From Flavobacterium zepuense (lineage in GTDB: Bacteria; Bacteroidota; Bacteroidia; Flavobacteriales; Flavobacteriaceae), in contig NZ_VJVZ01000003.1 of assembly GCF_007097145.1 (NCBI RefSeq), positions 310,001 to 374,000 of the forward strand: a stretch of 64,000 bases of DNA, written 5' to 3'. Position numbers and translations under genes: made by a program. Every line of letters starts with the position of its first letter. The stretch's first letter is position 1. The notes beneath the pieces are model-generated. The model was not told where the DNA came from. It saw only the letters and a program-made list of their open reading frames with translations, and ran no database searches. Shown piece by piece: positions 27,101 to 36,299 of the stretch.

Positions 27101-28192
27101 TTTTTCGTCTTCGCAAAAAGACAATATAAAATTATTTATCAGGTTAGATGGGTCGGTGCCCGTGTATTTAATATGCTCAAAAGCTGTGGGTACCGCGCTT
27201 ATCATACTGATGCCACCCCTTAGCGTGCCTATCCATTTATTACCCCTTGTATCGCGGTACTGGCACCAAACCGAATTACTCTTTACAATACGTCCCTTAT
27301 CCTTATCATAAGGCACAGCCATTTTGCTGTCACGGTACAGGTTATACACCCCTGCACCATCTGTAGCTATCCAAAGCTGGCCGTTATCGGGCAGCACATT
27401 AGTAATATTGATTTTCCGCGGCATGTAATTACCTGAAAGCGAATTTTTAACCGGATCGTACAAAAACAGTCCTTCATCGGTACCAAGCCATAAATTATCG
27501 CTCGTAGCAGCTGCAAAGCAATTTGCCTTTATAGCAGATGCAAATACAACTTTTAATTTCTTATTTACTATATCATACCTGCAAATGCCCTCGTTATTTA
27601 CATACACCCAGCAAAAGGTTTTATAATCGCCCGGCTGTATGGCAGTTACATCATAAACATGTTTATTGTTTTTAGCACCGTCAAGGGTTATTTGTTTTCC
27701 GGTAAACGAATTTTCATTAAAACTTATGAGGCCCTTTTGTTGAGAGGCTACCAAAATTGTACCAGTACGCGCCAGTTTTATCTGGTGTACAATATCGTTA
27801 AGAAGCTGTGGCGTAGTGCTGTTGTACGGCATGTAGTGCAACTGCTTAAATTTATCGGTGGTTTGGTTAAGCACACTGGCTCCTTTAGAGCCTCCTACCC
27901 AAATATTGTTTTTAGAATCGTTTTGTATGCAGTATACCGAATTGCTTGCTATAGAAGTGCTGTCGCCAATAAGGTTGCGATAGGTTTTAAAGCTGTAGCC
28001 GTCATAACGGTTAAGGCCATCATAAGTACCAAACCACATAAACTCGTTAGCATCCTGGTGAATTGTTATAACCGAATTGTTAGACAGTCCTTGGGTAATA
28101 TCTAAAAATTTTACAGGCAGTTCCTGTGCTTTTACACCTGCAAAGCAACAAATTAACAAAAGCACCGTGGCTATATTTTGGTATAATTTCAT
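24113..28192 (-). CDS. Hybrid two-component system regulator (HTCS) of the polysaccharide locus
   Basis: A one-polypeptide sensor, kinase and DNA-binding regulator of about 1359 residues. I choose the ATG at 28190-28192, which begins directly with a signal peptide (MKLYQNIATVLLLICCFAG, cut after VKAQ); in-frame ATGs 2 and 8 codons upstream exist. Order: a periplasmic double beta-propeller of reg_prop repeats (NNIWVGGSKG, WIGTDGAGLRYW, LWMSTYNGLTRF), a Y_Y_Y domain (about 690-760), one membrane helix (about 775-795), the kinase with His near 831 in TYISHELRTPLS and ATPase boxes, a receiver with Asp in VISDIAMDGMDG (about 1145), and a C-terminal AraC helix-turn-helix. It should sense a glycan degradation product and activate susC. 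Confidence 0.96.
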   Translation of the reverse strand: MKLYQNIATVLLLICCFAGVKAQELPVKFLDITQGLSNNSVITIHQDANEFMWFGTYDGLNRYDGYSFKTYRNLIGDSTSIASNSVYCIQNDSKNNIWVGGSKGASVLNQTTDKFKQLHYMPYNSTTPQLLNDIVHQIKLARTGTILVASQQKGLISFNENSFTGKQITLDGAKNNKHVYDVTAIQPGDYKTFCWVYVNNEGICRYDIVNKKLKVVFASAIKANCFAAATSDNLWLGTDEGLFLYDPVKNSLSGNYMPRKINITNVLPDNGQLWIATDGAGVYNLYRDSKMAVPYDKDKGRIVKSNSVWCQYRDTRGNKWIGTLRGGISMISAVPTAFEHIKYTGTDPSNLINNFILSFCEDEKNNIWIGTDGAGLRYWDRKQNTYKLYNTGGGTNGTLTSNFITSIIRDENNLIWLSTWAGGINRINPKTGAIDYLNCYNPVTKQVEKNVWFVFQDSKKNIWAGATNEGALYKFNKVTNTFELFSNAINNLQCLIEDKQGRLWAGNYSQLFLIDPITKKHEAFDVGYPVRSVLEESYNNLWVGTQEGGLLLFDRKSHKFTRYTTQDGLSGNTVLRLLQDREGYLWMSTYNGLTRFDVKTKTSRNFTITDGLQGNQFSFNAGLQLSTGEFLFGGINGFNIFFPERIKSIHHSSKIQLTSLSVNNSPIEQKAGYITPMPGGLIKDIRLPFDETTLSIEFAEIDYNNSDNIDYAYTLEGWDDEWNYVDNARKANYTRLHEGDYTFKVKTKNADGTWNKPVNLLQINVMPPWYRTIWAYLLYSMLVAAGIYAYIRYSRYKEQLRYSVKLAQMESRKEKELAEKQLSMFTYISHELRTPLSLIINPLKRAVRKPVADNPDLPNDLAVAHRNARRLLSLVDQLLLLRKAESDADSLKISPINLTHICNEVYECFVNQAKGQSITFNLLVPETPVEIYGDYEKIEIALFNLTSNAFKYTTGGGTITLQLSENDDEAAVSIIDTGKGIAQADIPFIFEKFRQLNSKSASASGFGIGLYIVKYFIEKHKGTVSCSSEPGKGSTFTLNFLKGNEHFAELPISEVSSKMSELVEELMEEKAPHEIEVSTTQLEKEIESQTSTEILTGKKSVLIIDDNDEIREYLVQLFSPLYLVYSAINGIEGLENTIKHLPDLVISDIAMDGMDGLEVCQKIKENNNLSHIPVILLTATTSSEIHLQGITFGADDYITKPFDSDILMARVETLLKSRENLRSYFLNSITLKENNHKVPAEYQEFLTKCIRIIEANLDDKDFTIKSFSKAMGMSHRSLYDKIKLISGQTLNAFIRSVRLRRAALLMLTEDINIAHASAQVGFEDQQYFRQQFVKLFGMNPSDYIRKYKSSFNRELNVIK

Positions 28193-28214
28193 TACCATAA
28201 ATCCTTTAAACCAC

Positions 28215-28236
28215 AAGATTATAAAATTATAATCTT
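28215..28236. promoter_or_regulatory. Palindrome upstream of the HTCS gene
   Basis: AAGATTATAA-AA-TTATAATCTT, a 10-bp perfect inverted repeat around an AA centre, lies 22 bp upstream of the chosen HTCS ATG. It may be an operator or a 5'-UTR hairpin. Immediately beyond, TTTAAGGGG at 28235-28243 is a degenerate relative of the susC iterons (TTTAAGGGGGG). Confidence 0.4.
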
Positions 28237-28439
28237 TAAGGGGTTTACATTTTTTTCAATCGAAATAGTGGTGTGTAAATATAACACATATATAAGGTAT
28301 ATACGCGTTTTTTGCCGATGCGGTAAAAAATACCATCGTTTTTTATAAAGCAATTTTATTATACCCTAATAATCATGCTTTTAAATGAAGCAATAATTAT
28401 TTTCCTGATTATAATCCTTATTAAAATGTACAAGAATTT

Positions 28440-30008
28440 TTACACAATGCCCCTTGCCTTGTTTTTAGCAGCAACTTTTTTGGCTATAACCACGGCAATA
28501 GGCTGTCCGGTTATGTTGCTTTCCAGCCACGAAAGTAAATCCAGGTATAAAAATGCCCTGCGCTCAAAAGGGTGGTTCTCATATTCGCTTAAAACAGCAT
28601 GGAATCTTTTAAACTCAGCCTTAATACGTAATGGTGAAATTTGTGGCAGGTTCTTTAAAAATTCCATCAGCGCTTTTTGTACTTCGTGCAGGTGGTTCAT
28701 CTTACTTAAAAACGTGTGGGTAGATTTTATAAGCGCTTCCAGCCTGTAATCAAGCCCGGCCTCATAATGGGCCGCAAGGTTAAGTATCCGCGCAAAACAC
28801 ACCAAATCTTCCCTTAGGTGGGTGGCCTTGCTGTGTATAATTTTCTTTAGGAAGAAAATACATTTATCATACTTATTGTTGCCAAAATGAAGGCATGCCA
28901 TTTTATAATACAGTATCATAATATGGTGCTCGTCTATCTTGTCTCTGTAGCGGTTTAGTTTTTTATGAATGGTGTCCAGTAATTCCTCCCCATCGCTATA
29001 ATCGGCCTTCATAAACCTAAGGTTAAGCTTGTTGGAGTACAGGTACAGGAAAGACAATACAGTTATATTATCATCATCCGGAATATCGGGCCCGCTTACA
29101 ATGGTTTCAAAATTATTCAGCGCTGCCTCAAACTGCTTAGGGCGGTTAAGGTAAAACAGCGACTCTAATATATAATGGTTGCCCTTAATGTAAAACACCG
29201 GGTGTACTACAATAAGGTGCGGATTCTTATCAAACAGAGCCACCCAGCGCGTGGCATGGCGGTAGCAGGAAATAAAATCCTGGATTATAAAACTGTACCA
29301 CAGGTAGGCCTGGTTGTACCAAAGCTTTTCCCTAAAGCCCAGGCGGGCATCATCATAATCGGGCAGGTTATTAAAAAAATGATTTGATATTTCTTTAGAC
29401 TCCTCCTCCATACGGGCATACCCGTTCTTTAAAAAGGTATTGTACATGTGCAGCGCCAAATTAGATAGCTGGCTCGCTACCCCGTTTAAAAACGTAAGCT
29501 CATTGGTTTGCCCAATTAGCAAATCGGCACGGTTGGGGCGGCTACGGGTAATGTATTGCGACTCGATTATTTTTTCAAGGTCTAAAATCTCATAACCTAT
29601 GTTCTTTTCCTCATAATGCAGTGCAAGTGTTTTTAGCTTATCCAACAACTTAAGGCTTTGCTGATAAAGGCCTTTGCGGTACAATATAAAAGCAAAATCC
29701 AGCTGCTCACGTATTTGCAGCGGTATATTGCGTTTAGATGGGTTAAGCCTCAGGCTGGTAAGTATCTGGTTATAAAGGTGCGACTTAACGTTGCTAAGCT
29801 GTTGCTTGGAGATATCGGTACATTGTAAAATCTCTGTCTCATTATATTTTTCCTGCGTGCTAAGTATTTTAAACAGGCTAATAAACTTACTTTCATTATT
29901 AAGCGGCACCCTGCCCACGTACAGCGTAAACTGCCGCTTCTCGGATGCGGTAAGCGATTTTACCAGCGAAAACAGGTTATCGGTTAATTCGTTGTGGTTT
30001 TTATACAC
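28440..30008 (-). CDS. Conserved Bacteroidota helical-repeat protein, function unknown
   Basis: A 522-residue soluble protein without signal or membrane segments. The N-terminal part (ELTDNLFSLVKSLTASEKR then QFTLYVGRV, 6-35) and the following segment (EKYNETEIL, SKQQLSNVKSHLYNQILTSLRL, 52-93) belong to a recurrent but uncharacterized Bacteroidota family. The rest is TPR-like alpha-helical repeats, for example LYRKGLYQQSLKLLDKLKTLA and CLHFGNNKYDKCIFFLKKII. It stands alone between the HTCS and the leucine operon, with AT-rich gaps of 217-247 bp. It may be a scaffold or regulator; no catalytic motif is visible. Confidence 0.75.
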   Translation of the reverse strand: MYKNHNELTDNLFSLVKSLTASEKRQFTLYVGRVPLNNESKFISLFKILSTQEKYNETEILQCTDISKQQLSNVKSHLYNQILTSLRLNPSKRNIPLQIREQLDFAFILYRKGLYQQSLKLLDKLKTLALHYEEKNIGYEILDLEKIIESQYITRSRPNRADLLIGQTNELTFLNGVASQLSNLALHMYNTFLKNGYARMEEESKEISNHFFNNLPDYDDARLGFREKLWYNQAYLWYSFIIQDFISCYRHATRWVALFDKNPHLIVVHPVFYIKGNHYILESLFYLNRPKQFEAALNNFETIVSGPDIPDDDNITVLSFLYLYSNKLNLRFMKADYSDGEELLDTIHKKLNRYRDKIDEHHIMILYYKMACLHFGNNKYDKCIFFLKKIIHSKATHLREDLVCFARILNLAAHYEAGLDYRLEALIKSTHTFLSKMNHLHEVQKALMEFLKNLPQISPLRIKAEFKRFHAVLSEYENHPFERRAFLYLDLLSWLESNITGQPIAVVIAKKVAAKNKARGIV

Positions 30009-30225
30009 GGCTTAATAATGTTAGTGCTTAAAAGTATCAATTAAAAACATACAATCAAAATATAAAATTATTTAGCCATCGTAATTCAAACGTATATAAA
30101 TTACTAATTATCAATATTTTGAGTTTTAAATTTCGAGTTAAGGTGCCGTAAAGGGTATCTTGTTAAAATAATATTCGCGCATAATACATGGTAATTTTAT
30201 CTTTCAATCTAACAATACAAGAGCT

Positions 30226-31392
30226 ATGGAGCGCGTAGAAATTTTTGATACCACATTAAGAGACGGCGAGCAGGTGCCCGGCTGTAAGTTAAATACATCT
30301 CAAAAACTGCGAATAGCTACCCAACTCGATGAACTGGGGGTTGATGTAATAGAGGCCGGTTTCCCGATATCGAGCCCCGGCGATTTTAAGTCGGTTTCAG
30401 AGATTGCAAAACTGGTTAAAAACGCCACAGTATGCGGTTTAACGCGCGCCGTGGAGAAAGATATAGAAGTTGCCGCAGAAGCACTTAAATACGCCCGCAG
30501 GCCACGCATACATACGGGTATTGGCACATCTGAGACGCATATAAAATACAAATTCAACACCACGCCCGATAAGATATTAGAGCGTGCCTACGAGGCTGTT
30601 GCATACGCTAAAACCTATGTTAATGATGTTGAGTTTTATGCCGAAGATGCCGGCCGTACCGATAATGAGTTTCTTGCAAAGGTGTGCGCCGAAGCCATAC
30701 GTGCCGGTGCAACTGTACTTAATATTCCTGATACTACAGGTTATTGCCTGCCCGATGAATATGGCGCTAAGATTAAATATTTAATGGAGAACGTGCCGGG
30801 TATACACAAGGTGCGCATTTCCTGCCATTGCCATAACGATCTTGGCCTTGCCACAGCTAATGCCATTGCCGGTGTTATAAACGGTGCCCGCCAAATAGAG
30901 TGTACCATTAACGGCATTGGCGAACGTGCAGGCAACACCTCGTTAGAAGAGGTGGTTATGATATTGCGCCAGCACCCAAGGCTTGACCTTGAAACCAATA
31001 TTAACACTAAAAAATTGCTTAGCATCAGTAAAATGGTGGCCGAAGAAATGGGTATGATGGTACAGGCCAACAAAGCCATTGTGGGCGATAATGCATTTGC
31101 ACACAGCAGCGGCATCCATCAGGATGGTATGATTAAAAACCGCTCAACCTATGAGATAATAAACCCGACCGATGTAGGCGTAAACGAATCGTCTATTGTG
31201 CTAACAGCACGTAGCGGCAGGTCGGCGCTGGCGTACAGGGCAAAAAATATAGGTTACGATTTTACAAAGCTGGACCTGGATTTGGTATATTCTGAATTTG
31301 TAAACTTTGCCGATACCTGCAAAGTGGTTGCCGATAATGATATTCACCATATCGTACAGATGTCTAAAAGCAAATTTCAATTAAGTCTTTAA
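30226..31392 (+). CDS. leuA: 2-Isopropylmalate synthase, short form lacking the regulatory domain
   Basis: A 388-residue DRE-TIM metallolyase catalysing the first committed step of leucine synthesis (2-oxoisovalerate plus acetyl-CoA). The N-terminal [14 protein letters not shown] (7-20) carries the metal/catalytic Arg-Asp, [15 protein letters not shown] provides the metal-binding His pair, and [15 protein letters not shown] is the family signature. The chain stops after the second catalytic subdomain; the roughly 120-residue C-terminal LeuA allosteric domain of the standard 510-residue enzyme is missing, so classical leucine feedback is not expected in this polypeptide. Operon context makes leuA more likely than citramalate or homocitrate synthase. 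It is 4 bp upstream of leuC. Confidence 0.9.
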   Translation: MERVEIFDTTLRDGEQVPGCKLNTSQKLRIATQLDELGVDVIEAGFPISSPGDFKSVSEIAKLVKNATVCGLTRAVEKDIEVAAEALKYARRPRIHTGIGTSETHIKYKFNTTPDKILERAYEAVAYAKTYVNDVEFYAEDAGRTDNEFLAKVCAEAIRAGATVLNIPDTTGYCLPDEYGAKIKYLMENVPGIHKVRISCHCHNDLGLATANAIAGVINGARQIECTINGIGERAGNTSLEEVVMILRQHPRLDLETNINTKKLLSISKMVAEEMGMMVQANKAIVGDNAFAHSSGIHQDGMIKNRSTYEIINPTDVGVNESSIVLTARSGRSALAYRAKNIGYDFTKLDLDLVYSEFVNFADTCKVVADNDIHHIVQMSKSKFQLSL

Positions 31393-31396
31393 TACA

Positions 31397-32779
31397 ATGA
31401 AAAAAACGCTGTTTGATAAAGTTTGGGATGCCCATGTGGTGGAGTCGATACCTAACGGCCCCGATATTTTATATATAGATAAGCACCTTATACATGAGGT
31501 TACAAGCCCTCAGGCCTTTAACGAACTGGAGCAAAGGGATATCCCTATTTTCCGCCCTGATAAAATTGTTGCCACTGCCGATCATAACACCCCTACCCTT
31601 AACCAGCACCTGCCCATTAAGGATGATATGTCGCGCAAGCAAATTGAAGAGCTTACCGCCAATTGTAAAAAGAACAACATAGAGTTTTACGGCCTTGGCC
31701 ATAAGTATAACGGCATTGTGCACGTAATTGCGCCTGAACTGGGCATAACCCAACCGGGCATGACCATTGTGTGCGGCGACAGCCATACCTCTACCCACGG
31801 GGCATTTGGTACTATTGCATTTGGCATCGGCACCAGCCAGGTGGCACAGGTATTTGCCAGCCAAAGCCTTCTGCTGGAAAAGCCTATGAAAATGCGCATC
31901 AATGTAAATGGTACGCTAAAAAAAGGGGTATCTCCTAAAGATGTGATATTGTACATTATCAGCCAACTGGGCACCAACTCCGGTACCGGATATTTTTGCG
32001 AGTATGCCGGTAATGTGTTCAGGGAGATGTCTATGGAAGGACGCATGACAGTGTGCAATATGAGCATTGAAATGGGCGCACGCGGCGGACTAATAGCCCC
32101 GGATGAAACTACATATGCGTATGTTGCAGGCAGGGAATTTGCCCCAAAAGGCGAAGAACTTACCGCTAAGATAGCCCACTGGGAAACCCTAAAAACCGAT
32201 GAAGGCGCTGTTTTTGACAAGGAATATGATATTGACGCTAACGATATTGCCCCAATGATAACCTACGGTACTAATCCTGGTATGGGCATAAAAATAGGCG
32301 GAACTATCCCTGAAACAATAGAAACCAGTACCGATAAGGCACTGGCATACATGGGTTTTGAGTATGGGCAGTCGCTTTTAGGCACTAAAATAAATTACAT
32401 ATTTATAGGCAGCTGTACCAATTCGCGCATAGAGGATTTCCGCACCGTGGCCGGTTATATTAACGGTAAAAAGAAAGCCGATAATGTTACCGCGCTTATA
32501 GTGCCGGGATCGCGCCAGGTAGCCGATGAAATGAAAGCCGAAGGCCTGTATAAAATATTTGAAGAAGCTGGTTTCCAGGTACGCCAGCCGGGCTGCTCGG
32601 CATGTTTGGCCATGAACGATGACAAGATCCCTGCCGAGGAATACTGTGTATCTACCAGCAACCGCAATTTTGAAGGCCGCCAGGGCCCCGGTGCACGTAC
32701 CATACTGGCAAGCCCGCTAACGGCTGCTGCCATTGCTATTGAAGGAAAAATAATCGACTTTACCCAAAACCTTAATTAG
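31397..32779 (+). CDS. leuC: 3-Isopropylmalate dehydratase large subunit
   Basis: A 460-residue aconitase-superfamily subunit that, with LeuD, isomerizes 2- to 3-isopropylmalate. The [4Fe-4S] ligands are Cys340 (IGSCTNSR), Cys400 and Cys403 (QPGCSACLA). Other landmarks are ADHNTPT (61-67), [14 protein letters not shown] (125-138), GLIAPDETT and the [17 protein letters not shown] signature. Full length is as expected. It lies 4 bp after leuA and 1 bp before leuD, so translation is probably coupled throughout the operon. Confidence 0.97.
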   Translation: MKKTLFDKVWDAHVVESIPNGPDILYIDKHLIHEVTSPQAFNELEQRDIPIFRPDKIVATADHNTPTLNQHLPIKDDMSRKQIEELTANCKKNNIEFYGLGHKYNGIVHVIAPELGITQPGMTIVCGDSHTSTHGAFGTIAFGIGTSQVAQVFASQSLLLEKPMKMRINVNGTLKKGVSPKDVILYIISQLGTNSGTGYFCEYAGNVFREMSMEGRMTVCNMSIEMGARGGLIAPDETTYAYVAGREFAPKGEELTAKIAHWETLKTDEGAVFDKEYDIDANDIAPMITYGTNPGMGIKIGGTIPETIETSTDKALAYMGFEYGQSLLGTKINYIFIGSCTNSRIEDFRTVAGYINGKKKADNVTALIVPGSRQVADEMKAEGLYKIFEEAGFQVRQPGCSACLAMNDDKIPAEEYCVSTSNRNFEGRQGPGARTILASPLTAAAIAIEGKIIDFTQNLN

Positions 32780-32780
32780 T

Positions 32781-33368
32781 ATGCAAAAGTTCACAACACT
32801 TACCGATGTGGCCATGACGGTTAATATTGAGAACGTTGATACCGACCAGATTATCCCCGCAAGGTTTTTAAAATCTACCGATAAGGATGGCTTTGGCAAT
32901 AACCTTTTCAGGGACTGGAGGTACAGCAGCGGCGATATCCTTAACCCTGATTTTAGCCTTAACAAGCAGTCGCAAAAGGGTTCTATACTGGTTACTGGCA
33001 ACAACTTTGGCTGTGGGTCCAGCAGGGAGCATGCTGCATGGGCGCTCGCGGGCTTTGGGTTTAAAGTAATCGTATCGAGCTATTTTGCCGATATTTTTAA
33101 GGAAAACTGCCTCAACAACGGTTTACTACCCTTGCAGGTTAGTCCGCAATTTTTAAGCAAACTCTTTAAGGCTTTAGAAATTAACCCTACAGAAAAAGTA
33201 ACGGTTAACCTGGAAGAGCAAACCATAAGCTTTGGCGATGATGCAAATATAGAAGGTTTCGACATCAATCCGTATAAAAAAGTATGCCTTATTAACGGTT
33301 ATGATGATATCGATTTCCTGCTGAGCAAGCGGGACGCAATTAAACAATTTGAAGAAAAAATAAGTTAG
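32781..33368 (+). CDS. leuD: 3-Isopropylmalate dehydratase small subunit
   Basis: A 195-residue swivel-domain subunit completing the LeuCD heterodimer. Typical motifs are [16 protein letters not shown] (17-32), [14 protein letters not shown] (about 75-88, with the substrate-binding Ser-Arg) and [22 protein letters not shown]. The ATG lies one base after the leuC TAG. Length and sequence are normal for the bacterial enzyme. Confidence 0.96.
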   Translation: MQKFTTLTDVAMTVNIENVDTDQIIPARFLKSTDKDGFGNNLFRDWRYSSGDILNPDFSLNKQSQKGSILVTGNNFGCGSSREHAAWALAGFGFKVIVSSYFADIFKENCLNNGLLPLQVSPQFLSKLFKALEINPTEKVTVNLEEQTISFGDDANIEGFDINPYKKVCLINGYDDIDFLLSKRDAIKQFEEKIS

Positions 33369-33370
33369 TT

Positions 33371-34483
33371 ATGATCTTAAAGATAGCAGTATTGGCCGGC
33401 GACGGTATAGGACCGGAGGTTACCCACGAAGCGGTAAAAGTATTAAAAGCCGTTGCATCACGATACGGGCACCGGTTTGATTTTGCCGAGGCACTGCTTG
33501 GTGCCTGCGCTATAGATAAATACAACGAAGCATTGCCTGCATCTACCCTGCAAATTTGCCGGGAGGCAGATGCGGTATTGTTAGGCGCGGTAGGCCATCC
33601 TAAATATGACAATAACCCTGATGCGCCCATAAGGCCGGAGCAGGGGTTGCTTGCCATCCGTAAGGCGCTACAGCTGTTTGCAAACATAAGGCCCATAACT
33701 ATTTATGATAAGCTTATACCGCAATCACCGCTTAAAGCCGACAGGATAGCCGGTGTAGATATTGCCATTTACAGGGAGCTTACGGGCGGCATTTACTTTG
33801 GCGAAAAATTTCTTAGTGATGATAAAACCGTAGCTACCGATGTGTGCAGCTACTCTGTTAAAGAAATAGAGCAGATTACCCACATGGCGTTTAAAGCGGC
33901 ACAAAACAGGCGCAAAAAAGTTACGCTGGTAGATAAGGCTAACGTACTGGAAACCTCCCGCTTATGGAGGCGCATAGTGACCGAAATTGCCAAAGAATAC
34001 CCTGACGTGGCACTCGACTTTTTATTTGTAGATAACGCCGCTATGCAGCTTATCCTTAACCCAAAACAGTTTGATGTAATGCTTACCGAAAATATGTTTG
34101 GCGATATCCTATCAGATGAAGCCAGTGTAATTGGCGGAAGCATCGGGCTGGCAGCATCAGCCTCTGTGGGCGATGAATACAGCCTGTTTGAACCTATTCA
34201 CGGCTCCTACCCTGCTGCAACGGGAAAAGGCATTGCCAACCCAGTGGCATCCATACTATCAGCTGCTTTGTTGTTAGAGCATTTTGACCTGTATGAAGAA
34301 GCCGACGCCATTAAAAACGCTGTGGCTGTAAGTATCGAACAGGATTTTTGCACCCTGGACATCGACCCGGAAAGCACTTATTCCACCGGCGATGTAGGCG
34401 ATTTTATTGAAAGCCTGATACTTGGCAACGAAATTTTTACCAACAGCAGCAACATGAGCATTGGCAAGTCAACCATAATTTAA
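33371..34483 (+). CDS. leuB: 3-Isopropylmalate dehydrogenase
   Basis: A 370-residue NAD-dependent oxidative decarboxylase that makes 2-oxoisocaproate. Motifs: VLAGDGIGPEVT (7-18), the substrate region LLAIRKALQLFANIRP, the catalytic Tyr in IYRELTGGIYFGEK and Lys in VTLVDKANVLETSR, the metal-binding Asps in VDNAAMQL and FGDILSDEASV, and the NAD loop EPIHGSYPAATGKGIANP. It is 2 bp after leuD. Its TAA stop shares its last A with the ATG of ilvE (TAATG), indicating termination-reinitiation coupling. Confidence 0.96.
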   Translation: MILKIAVLAGDGIGPEVTHEAVKVLKAVASRYGHRFDFAEALLGACAIDKYNEALPASTLQICREADAVLLGAVGHPKYDNNPDAPIRPEQGLLAIRKALQLFANIRPITIYDKLIPQSPLKADRIAGVDIAIYRELTGGIYFGEKFLSDDKTVATDVCSYSVKEIEQITHMAFKAAQNRRKKVTLVDKANVLETSRLWRRIVTEIAKEYPDVALDFLFVDNAAMQLILNPKQFDVMLTENMFGDILSDEASVIGGSIGLAASASVGDEYSLFEPIHGSYPAATGKGIANPVASILSAALLLEHFDLYEEADAIKNAVAVSIEQDFCTLDIDPESTYSTGDVGDFIESLILGNEIFTNSSNMSIGKSTII

Positions 34484-35346
34484 TGTATTATAACGAAAAC
34501 ACTATAGTTTTCCTTAACGGAAACTGGATCCCTGCAGCGCAGGCAAACACCAGCCTTTATAACCAGACCATGCATTACGGTAATGGTATTTTTGAAGGCA
34601 TAAGAGCGTATGATACACCCAATGGCGTAAAGATATTTAAGGCTAAAGAGCATTATCAGCGGATGCTGGATTCGGCAAAGCTGATGCACATTAAAACCTA
34701 TTATACTGTAGAAGAGCTTATTGCGCTGAGTTATGAGTTGCTCGAAAAAAATAATATTACCAATGCCTATATAAGGCCGTTGTTTTACCTGGGCCCTAAT
34801 ATGACCCTCATGCCGGTTGAAGAAACCAACCTGTTTTTATGCGCGTGGGAATGGGGTAAATACCTGGGCGACAACCTGCTGCGGCTGGGTACATCGTCCT
34901 ATCAAAGGCCCAACCCTAAATCGTGCCATGTTGAGGCTAAGACTGTGGGGCATTACATCAACTCCATACTCGCCAGTACAGAGGCCAAACAAAACGGGTT
35001 TGATGAAGCCCTGATGCTGGATGCTGCCGGTTTTGTAGCCGAAGGCCCCGGTGCCAACTTTTTTTATGAAAAGGATGGATGCCTGTATACGTGCCCGTTA
35101 GGTAATATTTTACCGGGAATAACACGCAATACTATATTAGATCTGGCACAGCAACTTAACATCCGTACCGAGGTAAAACTCTTTACTATAGAGGATGTAA
35201 AGCAGGCTGATAGCGCCTTTTTTACCGGCACTGCTGCCGAGGTTATCGGCATAAAATCGTTAGATGATTATACGTTCCCTATGGAGTGGAACAGCAGCTT
35301 TGGCAAAAGGCTGTTAACCGCTTACCAGGAGGAAGTTAGAAGATAG
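34483..35346 (+). CDS. ilvE: Branched-chain amino acid aminotransferase (class IV PLP enzyme)
   Basis: A 287-residue fold-type IV aminotransferase that performs the last step of leucine (and valine, isoleucine) synthesis using glutamate. The start FLNGNWIPAAQANTSLYNQTM and HYGNGIFEGIRAYDTPNG (31-48) are typical. The PLP-binding Lys is most likely Lys153 (VEAKTVGHYINS), Glu187 sits in FVAEGPGANFF, and GNILPGITRNTILDL is the signature. D-amino-acid aminotransferase is a related alternative, but location at the end of leuACDB decides for ilvE. Its start codon overlaps the leuB stop; a strong terminator begins about 25 bp after its end. Confidence 0.94.
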   Translation: MYYNENTIVFLNGNWIPAAQANTSLYNQTMHYGNGIFEGIRAYDTPNGVKIFKAKEHYQRMLDSAKLMHIKTYYTVEELIALSYELLEKNNITNAYIRPLFYLGPNMTLMPVEETNLFLCAWEWGKYLGDNLLRLGTSSYQRPNPKSCHVEAKTVGHYINSILASTEAKQNGFDEALMLDAAGFVAEGPGANFFYEKDGCLYTCPLGNILPGITRNTILDLAQQLNIRTEVKLFTIEDVKQADSAFFTGTAAEVIGIKSLDDYTFPMEWNSSFGKRLLTAYQEEVRR

Positions 35347-35371
35347 TAGTAGTTAAAAATTGTTCTTTTTT

Positions 35372-35402
35372 AAAAGGCTGCCCTGCTGAAGGCAGCCTTT
35401 TT
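35372..35402 (+). terminator. Intrinsic terminator of the leu-ilvE operon
   Basis: AAAAGGCTGCC / GGCAGCCTTTT with an 8-nt loop and a T5 tail, starting 26 bp after the ilvE stop codon. It is close to symmetrical and could function in both directions. Confidence 0.9.
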
Positions 35403-35433
35403 GCTATTTAAAACTTCAGTATCAACTATAAAG

Positions 35434-35467
35434 AAAAGGCTCTGCACGGATTACCGGCAAAGCCTTT
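35434..35467. repeat. Hairpin unit with CATCAATCAA tail (copy 2)
   Basis: Outer stem AAAGGCT / AGCCTTT and inner stem CGG / CCG around ATTA. It has the same layout as 12698-12731, with both strands of the outer stem changed in a compensatory way, and is again followed by CATCAATCAA. The rest of the 504-bp gap 35347-35850 (from about 35480) is AT-rich and shows no gene; it presumably holds the promoter of the lipoprotein gene. Confidence 0.55.
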
Positions 35468-35850
35468 AACATCAATCAACCAATCAATCAAAGCGTAAAA
35501 TTGTTCCCTCACGAACACCACAAACTTGCTCCATATCTCAAACATGGGCATTGAACTGGGACAAGAAACGAGCATGCCCTAATATTTCGCTAATAGTTTT
35601 CGAAATACAGAGATGTTTACAATTTCTGTCATCATAAAATACTGGAATTTAACTCGTTAATTTAGAGGTATACTATTTGGAATTCAGGATCGACAATTCA
35701 TCTTAACACTAATTAACACAACATAGCAATGCGTAACACAACCAATTGTTTATGCAGGGTAACTTGCAGGGTATAAGAATGTTTAAAAACAACAGTTTAT
35801 AAAACGCTGAATTTTACTACATTTATTTATCAACCAACAACTATCATTTT

Positions 35851-36252
35851 ATGAAAAAGCTACTGCCTTTACTCCTCCTACTCGCTCTACTATCCTGCAG
35901 CGATAAGGAAAAACCCGATTATAACATCCAGATAACTGCTGTTAAACAGGCCTTTGAGCAAAAAAAGATCGATCCGCTGCAACCCTACCTCGCTATTGGC
36001 TACACTATAAAAGGCTTGCCCGAAGGTTTAGAGGCTTTGGCTATACCACAGATATTACAGCAAGTTCCTGCTCCAATAAAGTATGAGATAAAAAGCGAGG
36101 CCAAAGAAGAAATGGGCACACGGGTTAAAGCATTATTTTATTACGCTGACGGCAAACCCAAAAATGTAGACTTTTTAATAGCAGGCGACGGTAAAATACT
36201 GGAGCTTAACATTATGAACGATGCTAAAATAGACGCCACAAGCGGTAAATAA
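35851..36252 (+). CDS. Small lipoprotein, function unknown
   Basis: A 133-residue lipoprotein: a strongly hydrophobic signal (LLPLLLLLALL, 4-14) ends in lipobox LLSC with Cys16, followed by a short charged linker. The mature domain of about 110 residues has alternating strands (YKIKSEAKEE-type charged segments, ALFYYADGKPKNVDFLIAGDGKILELNIM), suggesting a small alpha+beta fold of NTF2-like or similar type, but I do not recognise the family. It lies 47 bp before a sensor kinase and regulator on the same strand; it may be an accessory sensory lipoprotein or only a neighbour. Confidence 0.75.
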   Translation: MKKLLPLLLLLALLSCSDKEKPDYNIQITAVKQAFEQKKIDPLQPYLAIGYTIKGLPEGLEALAIPQILQQVPAPIKYEIKSEAKEEMGTRVKALFYYADGKPKNVDFLIAGDGKILELNIMNDAKIDATSGK

Positions 36253-36299
36253 CGCTGCATTAAACACTAAGCAGCTAAGAATTTCTATATTTTTGTTAT

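Noticed and set aside
35546-35584. Twelve-codon ORF and GGGCAT/ATGCCC inverted repeat in the gap before the lipoprotein gene
   Set aside because: Too short, no meaningful composition, no terminator after it.
36288-36295. TATTTTTG as promoter of the kinase at 36300
   Set aside because: Only 4 bp separate the box from the ATG, so transcription would begin inside the start codon; it is more likely a chance match in AT-rich DNA.
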